Source: Nocardioides plantarum (GTDB taxonomy: Bacteria; Actinomycetota; Actinomycetes; Propionibacteriales; Nocardioidaceae). Taken from it: DNA of 64,000 bases. The DNA is taken from NCBI RefSeq assembly GCF_006346395.1, contig NZ_VDMS01000001.1:310001-374000 (forward strand). The letters run 5' to 3'. Every line of letters starts with the position of its first letter. Position 1 is the first letter of the stretch. Of this stretch, positions 16,422 through 27,799 are shown in pieces. The notes beneath the pieces are model-generated. The model ran no database searches and had not been told where the DNA came from. It saw only the letters and a list, made by a program, of their open reading frames with translations. Both the position numbers and the translations under genes were made by a program.

Positions 16422-17795
16422 TCAGGCGAGCAACGACGCCCTCAGGTCGAACGACGCGGTGCCGCCCTCGGCCAGGACGACGGACACCTCGACCTCGTCG
16501 GTGGCGGCCACGTCCTGGTGGGGTCCCGAGACGAACCGGGTGTCGGCCTCGCCCGGGCGCACCTTGACCGCGAGCTGGTCCCGCAGGTCTGCTGCGTCCC
16601 GGGGCGACCAGGTCCACCGGCACGTCTCGACGCCCTCGGCCCGGGCCGTCACGACGAGCTGGTCGACCCCGTGGCACTCCCCGAAGGAGAAGGCGAGCCG
16701 TAGCGACTCCAGGCCCTTGGCCGGGAACCTCACCCCACCGCTGGCGATGAACCGACAGGCCACCCGGGTGTCCCCCGCCTCCTCGACGGTCACCGAGTCC
16801 GCCGAACCCGGAGCAGGGACGATGTCGAAGGACACGACGTCGACGAAGTCGTAGGACGTCGACAGGGGGACCTCGACCCGGGTGGGCGGACGTCCGCCGG
16901 CCTCGCGGACCCGACGAGAGGGGCCAGGGTCGCGCGAGGCCACGACCAGGGTCCACACGTTGGACAACGGCTCGACGTGGTGGGTGTAGAGCCCGGCGCC
17001 CTCGAGCATGTCCTTGAGCCGCGCGACACCGAACACCGACACGTGGCCCCACACGTTCTCGAGGCGCCCGATGAGCGGGACCGAGAAGATCAGGTCGGCC
17101 CCGGCGGGAAGCGCCTCGGCCAGGGTGCGCAGGGCCAGCTCGGCGTCGGGGACGTGCTCGAGCACCTCGCAGCAGATGACCAGGTCGGCGCCGGTCGCGG
17201 CCACCTCGTCGCGGGTCAGCTCGTAGAGGTCGCCCATCTCCAGGGTGATCGGTGCGTCCGCCAGGCCGTTGGCCTCGAACAACCTGGTCGCGTCCGCGAG
17301 GTGGGAGTCGACGATGTCGATGCCGTGGTAGCTGGCGACGCCGACGCCCTTGACCAGGTGAGCGGCCAGGACGCCCTTGCCGAAGCCCACGTCGACGACC
17401 CGGTCGCCGGCGCGCGCGAAGTCCATCATCCGGCGGTAGCGCAACCGGTTGTTGACGCTCAGCCGGGACTCGCTCCAGGAGCCGCTGCCGGACTGCACGA
17501 GCTCGATCGCCGTGTCCTCGGCGTAGGCCCGCCACGCGTCGACCTCACGGCCGAACACCTTGCGGGCCGCCGCGACACTGAGCCGCTCGTAGGCGTCGAC
17601 GAGCTGCCACCCCGCGCGTACGGCGGCCGCCTCGGACGGGTCGGACCCCTGCCGGTCGATCCGCGTGGGCACCACCCCGGGCTGGGGCACGACCCGGATC
17701 GTCCGGCCCGGGATGCCCCGGGGTCCGTACCCCACGGGAGTAGGACGTCCGCGCCACCGTCGCCTGAGCTCTGGACGCTTCCACCATCGGGTCAC
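16422..17795 (-). CDS. SAM-dependent methyltransferase with C-terminal beta domain
   Basis: 457 aa from a GTG. A class I methyltransferase core (about 115-260) shows motif I VVDVGFGKGVLAAHL, HGIDIVDSHL, LEMGDLYEL and motif IV ADLVICCEVLEHVPD. The segment ENVWGHVSVFGVARLKDMLE is typical of methyltransferases that act on surface glycans or lipids. About 300-457 is a beta-rich domain of unknown role. The N-terminus is basic and not a signal peptide. A 163-bp gap separates it from the collagen-like gene downstream. Target unknown. Confidence 0.8.
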   Translation of the reverse strand: MTRWWKRPELRRRWRGRPTPVGYGPRGIPGRTIRVVPQPGVVPTRIDRQGSDPSEAAAVRAGWQLVDAYERLSVAAARKVFGREVDAWRAYAEDTAIELVQSGSGSWSESRLSVNNRLRYRRMMDFARAGDRVVDVGFGKGVLAAHLVKGVGVASYHGIDIVDSHLADATRLFEANGLADAPITLEMGDLYELTRDEVAATGADLVICCEVLEHVPDAELALRTLAEALPAGADLIFSVPLIGRLENVWGHVSVFGVARLKDMLEGAGLYTHHVEPLSNVWTLVVASRDPGPSRRVREAGGRPPTRVEVPLSTSYDFVDVVSFDIVPAPGSADSVTVEEAGDTRVACRFIASGGVRFPAKGLESLRLAFSFGECHGVDQLVVTARAEGVETCRWTWSPRDAADLRDQLAVKVRPGEADTRFVSGPHQDVAATDEVEVSVVLAEGGTASFDLRASLLA

Positions 17796-18031
17796 ACGGG
17801 TTCCGTTCGCTGCTGGGAGGAGCTCGCGCCTGGGCGCCCCACTCCGTCGGGTCGTCGACTAGACGTCCTGGGGAGCCGATCGGTTGCCTCGTGCGGCGAT
17901 GACTTCGCCGAACGTGGATGTCACCGGGCGGCACCCACGTCGTGCAGCGGACGAGGACTTCCCGGCTCTACGAGGTCGTGGTGGGCTCACCTGTCGGACC
18001 AGGGCGCTGCGGCCACACGTCCCAGCCCCGG
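17796..18031. other. Non-coding stretch upstream of the methyltransferase gene
   Basis: Together with the hairpin that follows, the gap between the methyltransferase start and the katG stop is about 307 bp. No convincing gene, RNA or clear -10/-35 pair was seen in this part. Confidence 0.5.
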
Positions 18032-18074
18032 ACGCACTCGCGGCCACGACGTGGGGTCGTGGCCGCGAGTGCGT
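18032..18074 (-). terminator. Strong hairpin after katG
   Basis: A 19-bp perfect stem (left arm ACGCACTCGCGGCCACGAC) closes a 5-nt loop. It lies 28 bp beyond the katG stop and has no T-run. It is the strongest hairpin noticed in the window and the likely end of the furA-katG transcript. Confidence 0.75.
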
Positions 18075-18102
18075 GCTGGCGCCCGGCAGGGCGCTCCTCA
18101 GG

Positions 18103-20877
<2,775 letters not shown>

Positions 20878-20963
20878 TCATCCGCCTCCGCGATGTGTGA
20901 GTCACCCCCGCGGGCGAGGTCGGGCGACCGCCTCGGGTGAGCCCGGACCACCCCGTCGGCACC

Positions 20964-20969
20964 TACGGT
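20964..20969 (+). promoter_or_regulatory. Leaderless-type -10 box of crtE
   Basis: TACGGT lies 6 nt before the ATG at 20976, the same hexamer and spacing as at 487-492. This supports the ATG over an in-frame GTG at 20937. Confidence 0.45.
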
Positions 20970-20975
20970 CGGGAG

Positions 20976-22085
20976 ATGCTCGACCTGCCCCCGGTCCTGG
21001 CCACCCCTCACGACCTCGATCCCGCGGGGTTGAGCGCCGTCGAGGACCTGGTCACCGCCGAGATCGAGCGCAACGGGCAGGCCCTCGCGGCCATCGATCC
21101 CTCCCTGCGCGACGTCAGCGACCGCCTGGTGACGCTGGTGCAGGGGGGCAAGCGGCTGCGGGCGGCGTTCTGCCTGTGGGGGGCCCGCGCCGCCGCCGGC
21201 CCGCGGGCCGAGGTGGCCGGCGCCACCGCCGCGGCGGCCGCCCTCGAGCTGTTCCACCTCGCGGCCCTGGTGCACGACGACGTGATGGACCGCAGCGAGC
21301 GGCGCCGCGGAGGGCCCACCGTCCACCACGCGTACGCCGACCGGCACGGCGCCGAGGGCTACGGCGGCGACGCCCGCACGTTCGGCGACGGGGTCGCGGT
21401 GCTCGTCGGCGACCTGTGCCTGACCTGGTCCGACGACCTCCTGGGCGCCGCCCAGGCCGAGGCCGGCCGCCTGCGACCCGCCCGCGCCCGACGGGCCCGG
21501 CAGGTGTGGGAGGAGATGCGGCTGCAGGTCATCGCGGGGCAGTACCTCGACCTGCTCGGTCAGGCCCGCCCCGACTCGGACAGCGCCGCCGCGCACCGGG
21601 TGCTCACCTACAAGAGCGCGAAGTACACCGTCGAGCACCCGCTCCTGCTGGGCGCTGCGCTCGGCGGCGCGGACGCCGAGCTCCTCGACCAGCTGAGCCG
21701 GTTCGGGCGCGGGGTCGGCGAGGCCTTCCAGCTCCGCGACGACGTCCTCGGCCTGTTCGGTGACCCCGACCTGACCGGCAAGTCCGTCTCGGACGACGTC
21801 CGCGAGGGCAAGCGCACCCTGCTGATCACCTCGGCCGAGGAGTCCGCGAGCCCCGACCAGCGCCGGGTGCTCGCCCGCCACCTCGGCGATCCCGACGGCG
21901 GCCCGGAGGGGCTTCGGGCCGTGCGCGAGGTCGTCACGGCGACCGGCGCGCTCGCCCTGGTCGAGGAGCGCATCGAGGAGCGGAGCACCCGGGCCCACGA
22001 GGTCCTGGGCGCGATGTCGATCGACGAGCAGACGCGCCGCACCCTCGGCGTCCTCAGCGACGCGTGCGCGTGGCGTGTCGCGTGA
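20976..22085 (+). CDS. crtE: Polyprenyl diphosphate synthase, probably GGPP synthase
   Basis: 369 aa. It condenses isopentenyl diphosphate with allylic diphosphates. The first Asp-rich motif is in LVHDDVMDRSERRRGGPTVH (about 100) and the second in FQLRDDVLGLFGD (about 252-260). Location beside carotenoid genes suggests geranylgeranyl diphosphate, the C20 precursor that CrtB joins head to head. Chain length cannot be proven by eye. The 3' end overlaps the opposite crtYd by 32 bp, so the genes converge. Confidence 0.88.
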   Translation: MLDLPPVLATPHDLDPAGLSAVEDLVTAEIERNGQALAAIDPSLRDVSDRLVTLVQGGKRLRAAFCLWGARAAAGPRAEVAGATAAAAALELFHLAALVHDDVMDRSERRRGGPTVHHAYADRHGAEGYGGDARTFGDGVAVLVGDLCLTWSDDLLGAAQAEAGRLRPARARRARQVWEEMRLQVIAGQYLDLLGQARPDSDSAAAHRVLTYKSAKYTVEHPLLLGAALGGADAELLDQLSRFGRGVGEAFQLRDDVLGLFGDPDLTGKSVSDDVREGKRTLLITSAEESASPDQRRVLARHLGDPDGGPEGLRAVREVVTATGALALVEERIEERSTRAHEVLGAMSIDEQTRRTLGVLSDACAWRVA

Positions 22086-22413
22086 GGAACCGACGCGGCC
22101 CCGACGGCGACTCGCGCTGCACCCCGTGACGCCCCCACCACACCCACCACGCCATCGACTGGGTCACCAGGGCGAAGCCGAACAGGAAGTCCTCGACCGG
22201 CGCGGTACCGATGCGCCAGCCGATGATCGCGTCGGGGCCGTAGTCGAAGACCCCGCGCGACGTGAGCCACTGGTTGGTCACCAGCTGGAAGAACAGCACG
22301 ATCGCGTACGCCGTCCAGAAGGCCCGGCGCAGCAGCAGCCGGGTGCGCAGCACCGCCAGGTCCAGGACGACCGTGACGGCGACCCCGAGCAGGACCGCCT
22401 CGGTGTGGGTCAC
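22054..22413 (-). CDS. crtYd: Lycopene cyclase domain protein, CrtYd type
   Basis: 119 aa, mostly membrane helices. The conserved acidic motif is in GTAPVEDFLFGFALVTQSMA. Together with CrtYc it forms the heterodimeric lycopene cyclase of actinobacteria, which closes beta rings on lycopene in the membrane. It begins with a GTG that overlaps the crtYc stop by 4 bp (GTGA). Whether the pair closes one or both ends cannot be read from sequence. Confidence 0.88.
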   Translation of the reverse strand: MTHTEAVLLGVAVTVVLDLAVLRTRLLLRRAFWTAYAIVLFFQLVTNQWLTSRGVFDYGPDAIIGWRIGTAPVEDFLFGFALVTQSMAWWVWWGRHGVQRESPSGPRRFLTRHATRTRR

Positions 22414-22787
22414 GTGTCCGTCCCGTCCACCACGTCGTCGACGACGTCCGGCGCGCGGGCCTCGTCGCCGATCAGCCAGGTCGGCCGCACCGAGCGCACC
22501 GCCTCCAGCGTCATCACCGACGCCAGCGGCACCACCACGAAGAACAGCACCTCCTCCAGCGGCAGTCCGCCGGGGACCGTGATGCCCAGCGTCCGGGACA
22601 GGTCGAAGCGCCAGTGCCCGGCCTGCGTCGCGGCGACGTCCCACAGCACGAACGGCAGCCCCGCGCACAGCAGCACCAGCGCGAGCCGGCGCGCCCGGGC
22701 GTACACGCGCACCCGCAGCAGCACCTCGAGCGGCAGCGTCGCCACGATCACGAAGGCCAGCATGGCGACGTACGTGAGCTCCCGCAT
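22410..22787 (-). CDS. crtYc: Lycopene cyclase domain protein, CrtYc type
   Basis: 125 aa with three membrane segments. The motif GGLPLEEVLFFVVVPLASVM carries the PxEE acidic pair typical of the CrtYc subunit. It is translationally coupled to crtYd downstream. Its ATG is 57 bp from the divergent YihY-like gene, so a shared control region lies between 22788 and 22844, although no clear promoter boxes stand out there. Confidence 0.88.
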   Translation of the reverse strand: MRELTYVAMLAFVIVATLPLEVLLRVRVYARARRLALVLLCAGLPFVLWDVAATQAGHWRFDLSRTLGITVPGGLPLEEVLFFVVVPLASVMTLEAVRSVRPTWLIGDEARAPDVVDDVVDGTDT

Positions 22788-22844
22788 CGCCCCATCCAAC
22801 CCTGCGCACGACCTCAGCGGCACCGCCCGTCGGAGCGTGCTGTC

Positions 22845-23693
22845 GTGACGGCGCGGGTCGTCGACGAGGCACGCGCGCTGCTCGGCGCGACGGGCAGCAC
22901 GCTCTCCGGACGCGACCTGTCCTCGGCCGCGGCCACCACGACCTACTTCTCCGCGATCGCCGTGGTGCCCTGGCTGCTGCTGGCGACGTGGACCACGAGC
23001 TGGTTCGACGGCGCGGACGCCGCCGGGCGCCGACTGCTCGACCTGCGGGTGCTCGTCCCTCCCCAGATGGGCGCGCGCCCGGCGTACGACGCCCTGGTCG
23101 ACGCCGGTGCGCACCTCGGTCCGCTGGGGGCCGCGATCGCGCTGCTCCCGGCGTCGTTCTACGGCGAGGGCCTGCGCCGTGGCGCCCTCGCGCTCGACCC
23201 GCGTCCCGAGCGGTTCACCGGCTGGCGGGCCCGGGCGTCGCTGATGCCGCTCGTCGTCGCCCTGCCGGCCCTGGCCTGGGCGCTCGTCGCGACGTCCGAC
23301 CTGCTCGTGCCGCTGGCCCCCGAGGGCGGCGGCGACGGGGCGGGCGACCGGCTGCTGCGCATCGTGCTCGGCTTCACCGCGGCCTGGCTGGTGCTGTCGG
23401 TGGTGCTGGCGTGGGTCTACGCCGTCGTCATGCCGGGCCGGCCGCGCGCCTGGGTCGCGGTCGCGGGTGGCCTGGCGACCGGGTCGTTCGTGGCCGGCTT
23501 CCTGCACGGGTTCCAGCTGTTCCTGGCCATCCCGGTCGACGTGGGCACCCCCTTCGGCGGCCTGGGCCTGGCGGGGGGCGTCGTGGCGGTCGGGCTGTGG
23601 CTCTTCGTGCTGCACACGGTCGTGCTGGTCGGGTGGGCCGCCACCGGCGCCCTGGAGCAGCGAGCCGCCCGCCTCCCGGCGGTGGGCGCGTGA
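22845..23693 (+). CDS. YihY/BrkB-family membrane protein
   Basis: 282 aa from a GTG. It starts with an amphipathic segment and STLSGRDLSSAAATTTYFSA, followed by five or six membrane helices. The pattern fits the YihY/virulence-factor BrkB (YhjD-like) family, whose biochemical role is not settled. It begins a run of five plus-strand genes joined by 4-bp overlaps, so it is probably expressed with the carotenoid tailoring genes. A role in membrane or pigment handling is only a guess. Confidence 0.75.
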   Translation: MTARVVDEARALLGATGSTLSGRDLSSAAATTTYFSAIAVVPWLLLATWTTSWFDGADAAGRRLLDLRVLVPPQMGARPAYDALVDAGAHLGPLGAAIALLPASFYGEGLRRGALALDPRPERFTGWRARASLMPLVVALPALAWALVATSDLLVPLAPEGGGDGAGDRLLRIVLGFTAAWLVLSVVLAWVYAVVMPGRPRAWVAVAGGLATGSFVAGFLHGFQLFLAIPVDVGTPFGGLGLAGGVVAVGLWLFVLHTVVLVGWAATGALEQRAARLPAVGA

Positions 23694-24376
23694 GCACCGT
23701 GGTGGACCTGCGGGTCTGGGACGTCGACCGCGTCGCGCCGGCGGTCCTGCGGATGGCGACCGGGCGGCGCCACCTCGCCGGGCGCCCCGGGCTCCGGTTC
23801 GCCAAGCTCCTCGGCACCGGTGCCGGGCGCACCTTCACCCCGCGCGACGCCGATCCCCACCGCTGGGCCCTGCTCACCGTCTGGGACGACGAGGCGTCGG
23901 CCGACGCCGGCCCCGACCCGCGGCTCACCGACCCCTGGGACGAGGCGGCGTCCGAGCGGCTGTCGGTGCGGATGACCCCACTGTCCTCCCGCGGGCGCTG
24001 GTCGGGCGCCGAGCCGTTCGGCGCGAGCACCGACGAGCCGCCTGACCACGCCGGTCCCGTGGCCGTGATCACCCGCGCCCGCCTGCGCACGTCGCGCGCC
24101 GCGTCGTTCTGGCGCGCCGTGCCACCGGTCGTCGGCGACCTCGCGCAGGCCCCCGGCCTGCGGCTCGCCCTGGGCGTCGGCGAGGCGCCCGTGCTGCTGC
24201 AGGGCACGTTCTCGATCTGGGAGTCCCGCCGGCACCTGGTCGACTTCGCCTACCGCACCGCCGCCCACCGTGAGGCCGTCGCGCGCACCGAGCCCGCCCG
24301 GTGGTACGCCGAGGAGCTCTTCGCGCGCTTCGCCGTACGCGACGTGAGCGGCACCTACCGCGGACGCCGCCCGTGA
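23690..24376 (+). CDS. CrtA-like carotenoid oxygenase family protein
   Basis: 228 aa. Sequence and length resemble spheroidene monooxygenase (CrtA) relatives, built of two dimeric alpha-beta barrel-like halves (RFAKLLGTGAGRTFTPRDAD and GTFSIWESRRHLVDFAYRTA). CrtA proper inserts oxygen at C2 of acyclic carotenoids. Actinobacterial relatives in carotenoid clusters may have other oxidation targets. It starts with a GTG in a GTGA overlap with the YihY-like gene and has the same overlap with the next gene. Confidence 0.7.
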   Translation: MSTVVDLRVWDVDRVAPAVLRMATGRRHLAGRPGLRFAKLLGTGAGRTFTPRDADPHRWALLTVWDDEASADAGPDPRLTDPWDEAASERLSVRMTPLSSRGRWSGAEPFGASTDEPPDHAGPVAVITRARLRTSRAASFWRAVPPVVGDLAQAPGLRLALGVGEAPVLLQGTFSIWESRRHLVDFAYRTAAHREAVARTEPARWYAEELFARFAVRDVSGTYRGRRP

Positions 24377-25188
24377 GCGCCACACGGTCGCTGCCCGTCG
24401 ACCGCACCCCGACGACCCGCACGACGCCGCTCCCGCTCGCGCACGGGCTCGTCGTCGCCCTCGCGGTCGCCGCGGTGCTCGTCCAGATGGTCTTCCCGTT
24501 CACCGACGGCGGCACCCTGGCCCTCACCGTCGCCAGCGTGCTGCTGCTCGCCAGCGCCGCGGTGGGCCATGCCCTGGTGTCCCACGGTCCATGGGCCGCC
24601 CTCACGCTGGTCGTCGTGGCCGGCGGCGGCGGGCTCCTGGCCGAGGTCGTCGGCGTCCACACCGGCTACCCGTTCGGCGACTACGCCTACTCCGGCACCC
24701 TCGGCCCGCAGGTCGCCGGCGTACCCGCCGTGGTGCCGCTGGCCTGGGTGATGATGGCCTGGCCGGCCCTGCACGTCGGCCGCCTGCTGGGCGGCGGCCG
24801 CCCGGTGCGCACCGCCCTGGTCGCCGCGTGGGCGCTGACGTCGTGGGACGTGTTCCTCGATCCGCAGATGGTCGACGCCGGCCACTGGACCTGGGCCGAC
24901 CCGCACCCGGCGCTGCCGGGGGTCGAGGGCATCCCGCTGACCAACTTCGCCGGCTGGTTCGTGGTCTCGCTGGTCCTCTGCGCCCTGCTCGACCGGCTCG
25001 TACGACGTCACGACCACCCGGCACCGCAGCTGCCCCTGCTGGTCTACCTGTGGACGTTCTTCAGCTCCGTGCTCGCCCACGCCTTCTTCTTCGGCCGGCC
25101 GTCGGTGGCGCTGGTCGGTGCGCTGGTGATGGGCCCGGTGGCGGTGCCGGTCGCGGTGCGGCTGGCCCGTCGGGTGCGTCACCGGTGA
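24373..25188 (+). CDS. CruF-like carotenoid hydratase (carotenoid biosynthesis membrane protein)
   Basis: 271 aa with about seven membrane helices. Conserved motifs are EVVGVHTGYPFGDYAYSGTL, TSWDVFLDPQMVDAGHWTWA and GIPLTNFAGWFVV, characteristic of the CruF / bisanhydrobacterioruberin hydratase-like family. These add water across the C1-C2 bond of a linear carotenoid end, giving a tertiary alcohol that can be glycosylated. It lies directly before a glycosyltransferase in the same coupled run, as in known cruF-cruG pairs. Confidence 0.8.
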   Translation: MSATRSLPVDRTPTTRTTPLPLAHGLVVALAVAAVLVQMVFPFTDGGTLALTVASVLLLASAAVGHALVSHGPWAALTLVVVAGGGGLLAEVVGVHTGYPFGDYAYSGTLGPQVAGVPAVVPLAWVMMAWPALHVGRLLGGGRPVRTALVAAWALTSWDVFLDPQMVDAGHWTWADPHPALPGVEGIPLTNFAGWFVVSLVLCALLDRLVRRHDHPAPQLPLLVYLWTFFSSVLAHAFFFGRPSVALVGALVMGPVAVPVAVRLARRVRHR

Positions 25189-26318
25189 GGACCGTCGGCG
25201 GGGCCGTGGTGGCGACCGGCACGGGCCTGGCCCTGGCGTCGCTCGGCCTGACCCTCGACAACCTGCGCCGGGTCCGCGACGCCGACCCCGTGGCGGTGCC
25301 GGAGCCCGAGAGCATCGCGGTGCTGGTCCCGGTGCGCGACGAGGTGGACACCGTCGAGTCGTGCCTGCGGCACGTGCGCGCGGCCGCGGCCCGCTGGCCG
25401 GGACCGGTGCAGGTCGTCGTCCTCGACGACGGTTCGACCGACGGCACGACGCAGGTCCTCGCCCGGCTCGCGGACGACCTCGTCACGGTCCTGCCCGGTC
25501 GCCCGACTCCCCCGGGCTGGCTGGGCAAGCCCTGGGCCTGCCAGCAGCTGGCCCGCCACGCGACCGGGTCGGGCGCCCGTGCGTTGGTCTTCGTCGACGC
25601 CGACGTCACCCTGCTCCCGCGAGCGCTCACCGCCACGGTCGCCCTGCTGCGCGAGACAGGGCTCGACCTGGTCTGCCCCTACCCGCGGCAGGAGGCCGGC
25701 GGTGCCGCCGAGCGGCTCGTGCAACCCCTGCTGCAGTGGTCGTGGATGAGCACGCTCCCGCTCGGGCTGGCCGAGACGTCCCCGCGCCCCTCGCTGGCGG
25801 CCGCCAACGGGCAGCTCCTGGCCGTCGACACGGCGACCTACTGGCGGGCCGGCGGGCACGCGGCGGTGCGGGGCGAGGTGCTCGAGGACATCGCCCTCCT
25901 GCGCGCCGTCAAGGCCGCCGGTGGTCACGGCACGGTCGCCGAGGGCAGTCGCGTCGCCTCGTGCCGGATGTACGACGGGTGGGCGGCCCTGCGACCGGGC
26001 TACACCAAGTCGCTGTGGGCGGCCTTCGGGTCGCCGGCCGGGGCCGTCGGCGTCGGCACCCTGCTGACCGTCGCCCACGTCGTACCCGCGGCCGCCGCCC
26101 TGCGCGGCTCACGCGTCGGGCTGCTCGGCTACCTCGCCTCGGTCGTCTCGCGTGCGCTCGTCGCCGGACGCACCGGCGGCCGCGTCGGCGACGCCTGGCT
26201 GCACCCCGTCTCGGTGCTGACGCTCCTCGGCCTCACGGCCGACTCGTTCCGGCTGCGACGCCGGGGCGCCCTGCGCTGGAAGGGTCGTGCGGTCGACGTC
26301 TCGAGGTCCGCGCGGTGA
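25185..26318 (+). CDS. Family 2 glycosyltransferase, CruG-like
   Basis: 377 aa from a GTG. One N-terminal membrane segment is followed by a GT-A core: IAVLVPVRDEVDTVESCL, VVVLDDGSTDGTTQVLA, FVDADVTLLP (DxD-like) and EDIALLRAVKAAGG. C-terminal hydrophobic helices anchor it in the membrane. Its position after the CruF-like gene suggests that it glycosylates the hydroxyl of the carotenoid, as CruG does (inference). The sugar donor is unknown. It is linked to both neighbours by GTGA overlaps. Confidence 0.78.
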   Translation: MRTVGGAVVATGTGLALASLGLTLDNLRRVRDADPVAVPEPESIAVLVPVRDEVDTVESCLRHVRAAAARWPGPVQVVVLDDGSTDGTTQVLARLADDLVTVLPGRPTPPGWLGKPWACQQLARHATGSGARALVFVDADVTLLPRALTATVALLRETGLDLVCPYPRQEAGGAAERLVQPLLQWSWMSTLPLGLAETSPRPSLAAANGQLLAVDTATYWRAGGHAAVRGEVLEDIALLRAVKAAGGHGTVAEGSRVASCRMYDGWAALRPGYTKSLWAAFGSPAGAVGVGTLLTVAHVVPAAAALRGSRVGLLGYLASVVSRALVAGRTGGRVGDAWLHPVSVLTLLGLTADSFRLRRRGALRWKGRAVDVSRSAR

Positions 26319-27799
26319 GCCGGGTCGTCGTGATCGGCGCCGGGATCGGCGGACTGGCCGCGGCGGCGCGCCTGGCCGCCACGGGTCACCGGGTCACCCT
26401 CGTCGAGCAGGCCGCCGACGTCGGGGGCAAGCTCGGGACGTGGCGCCACGACGGCTTCGTGTTCGACACCGGGCCGTCGTTGCTGACGATGCCCCACGTG
26501 CTCGAGGAGCTGTACGACGCCACCGGCGCGGCCCTCGCCGACACGCTGCCCCTCGAGCGCCTCGAGACCGCCTGCCACTACCGGTTCGCCGACGGCACCC
26601 GCCTCGACCTGCCCGGCGACGCCGCACGGATACCGGCCGCGCTCGACGACGCCCTCGGCCCCGGCCGGGGGGAGCAGTGGACGGCGCTCATGGACCGGGC
26701 CGCCCGCATCTGGGACGTCACCCGCGAGCCGTTCCTGGAGTCGCCGATCACCCCGCGCGACATGCTCCGGCTGTCGCGGAACGTCGGCGACATCGCCACC
26801 GTCGCCCCGTGGCGCACGCTGCGGGGCCTGGCTTCCGACTACCTCGAGGACCCTCGGCTGCGTGCCCTGCTCGACCGCTACGCGACCTACACCGGGTCCG
26901 ACCCGCGCCGGGCGCCGGCCGCGCTGGCGACCGTGCCCTACGCCGAGCAGGCCTTCGGGTCCTGGTACGTGCCGGGCGGACTGGGCCGGCTCGGCGAGTC
27001 GCTCCTGGAGCGGGTCCGCGCCCTGGGTGCCGACGTGCTCCTGGGCACCGAGGTCGTCGAGATCACCACGGCGGGCGGGCGTGCCAGCGGCGTACGGCTG
27101 GGCGACGGCACCGTCCTTCCTGCCGACGTGGTCGTGGCCAACGCCGACGCCGCGACGGTCTACGGCCGGCTCCTCGACGGTCCGCTCGCCCGGCGCGCGG
27201 CTCGTCGCGTCGCCCGCGCCACGCCCTCGCTCTCGGGCCTGGCCCTGTTGCTCGAGCTCGACGACCCGCCCGAGGTGGCGCACCACCAGGTCCTGTTCGC
27301 CGAGGACTACGACGCCGAGTTCGACGCGGTGTTCGGGCGGCGCGGACGCGCCCGCCCGGTCGCTCGTCCGACCGTCTACGTCAGCGCACCGCGCGACCCC
27401 GCGGTGGTCCCCGGGCCCGGCACGGGCGCCTGGTTCGTGCTGGTCAACGCACCGCGGCACGACCCGGCCCACGGCACCGACTGGGACCGACCGGGCCTGG
27501 TCGAGCAGCAGGCCGACCGCGTGCTCGACCTGATGGCCGAGCGCGGGCTCGACGTGCGCGACCGGGTGCGGCACCGCGCCACCGTGTCCCCCGCCGACCT
27601 CGAGCGTCGTACGTCGACGCCGGGCGGCTCGATCTACGGGACGTCGTCCAACGGGGCGCGCGCCGCGTTCCAGCGGCCCGCCAACCGGTCACCGCTTCCC
27701 GGGCTCTACCTCGTCGGTGGCTCCTCGCACCCCGGCGGCGGGCTGCCGCTGGTCGTGCTGTCGGCGCGGATCGTGGCTGGTCTCGTCGGGCCGGCCTGA
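26315..27799 (+). CDS. CrtI-family desaturase, probably CrtD-like
   Basis: 494 aa. The N-terminal FAD-binding motif reads VVVIGAGIGGLAAAARLAA, followed by GGKLGTWRHDGFVFDTGPSL. The C-terminus has LPGLYLVGGSSHPGGGLPLV, typical of CrtD/CrtN-type members. Known relatives use FAD to add double bonds to carotenoids. Because a separate phytoene desaturase gene (crtI) lies nearby, and this one follows a hydratase and glycosyltransferase, a 3,4-desaturase acting on a hydroxylated end is most likely. The last 94 bp overlap the opposite phosphatidyltransferase gene. Confidence 0.82.
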   Translation: MSRVVVIGAGIGGLAAAARLAATGHRVTLVEQAADVGGKLGTWRHDGFVFDTGPSLLTMPHVLEELYDATGAALADTLPLERLETACHYRFADGTRLDLPGDAARIPAALDDALGPGRGEQWTALMDRAARIWDVTREPFLESPITPRDMLRLSRNVGDIATVAPWRTLRGLASDYLEDPRLRALLDRYATYTGSDPRRAPAALATVPYAEQAFGSWYVPGGLGRLGESLLERVRALGADVLLGTEVVEITTAGGRASGVRLGDGTVLPADVVVANADAATVYGRLLDGPLARRAARRVARATPSLSGLALLLELDDPPEVAHHQVLFAEDYDAEFDAVFGRRGRARPVARPTVYVSAPRDPAVVPGPGTGAWFVLVNAPRHDPAHGTDWDRPGLVEQQADRVLDLMAERGLDVRDRVRHRATVSPADLERRTSTPGGSIYGTSSNGARAAFQRPANRSPLPGLYLVGGSSHPGGGLPLVVLSARIVAGLVGPA

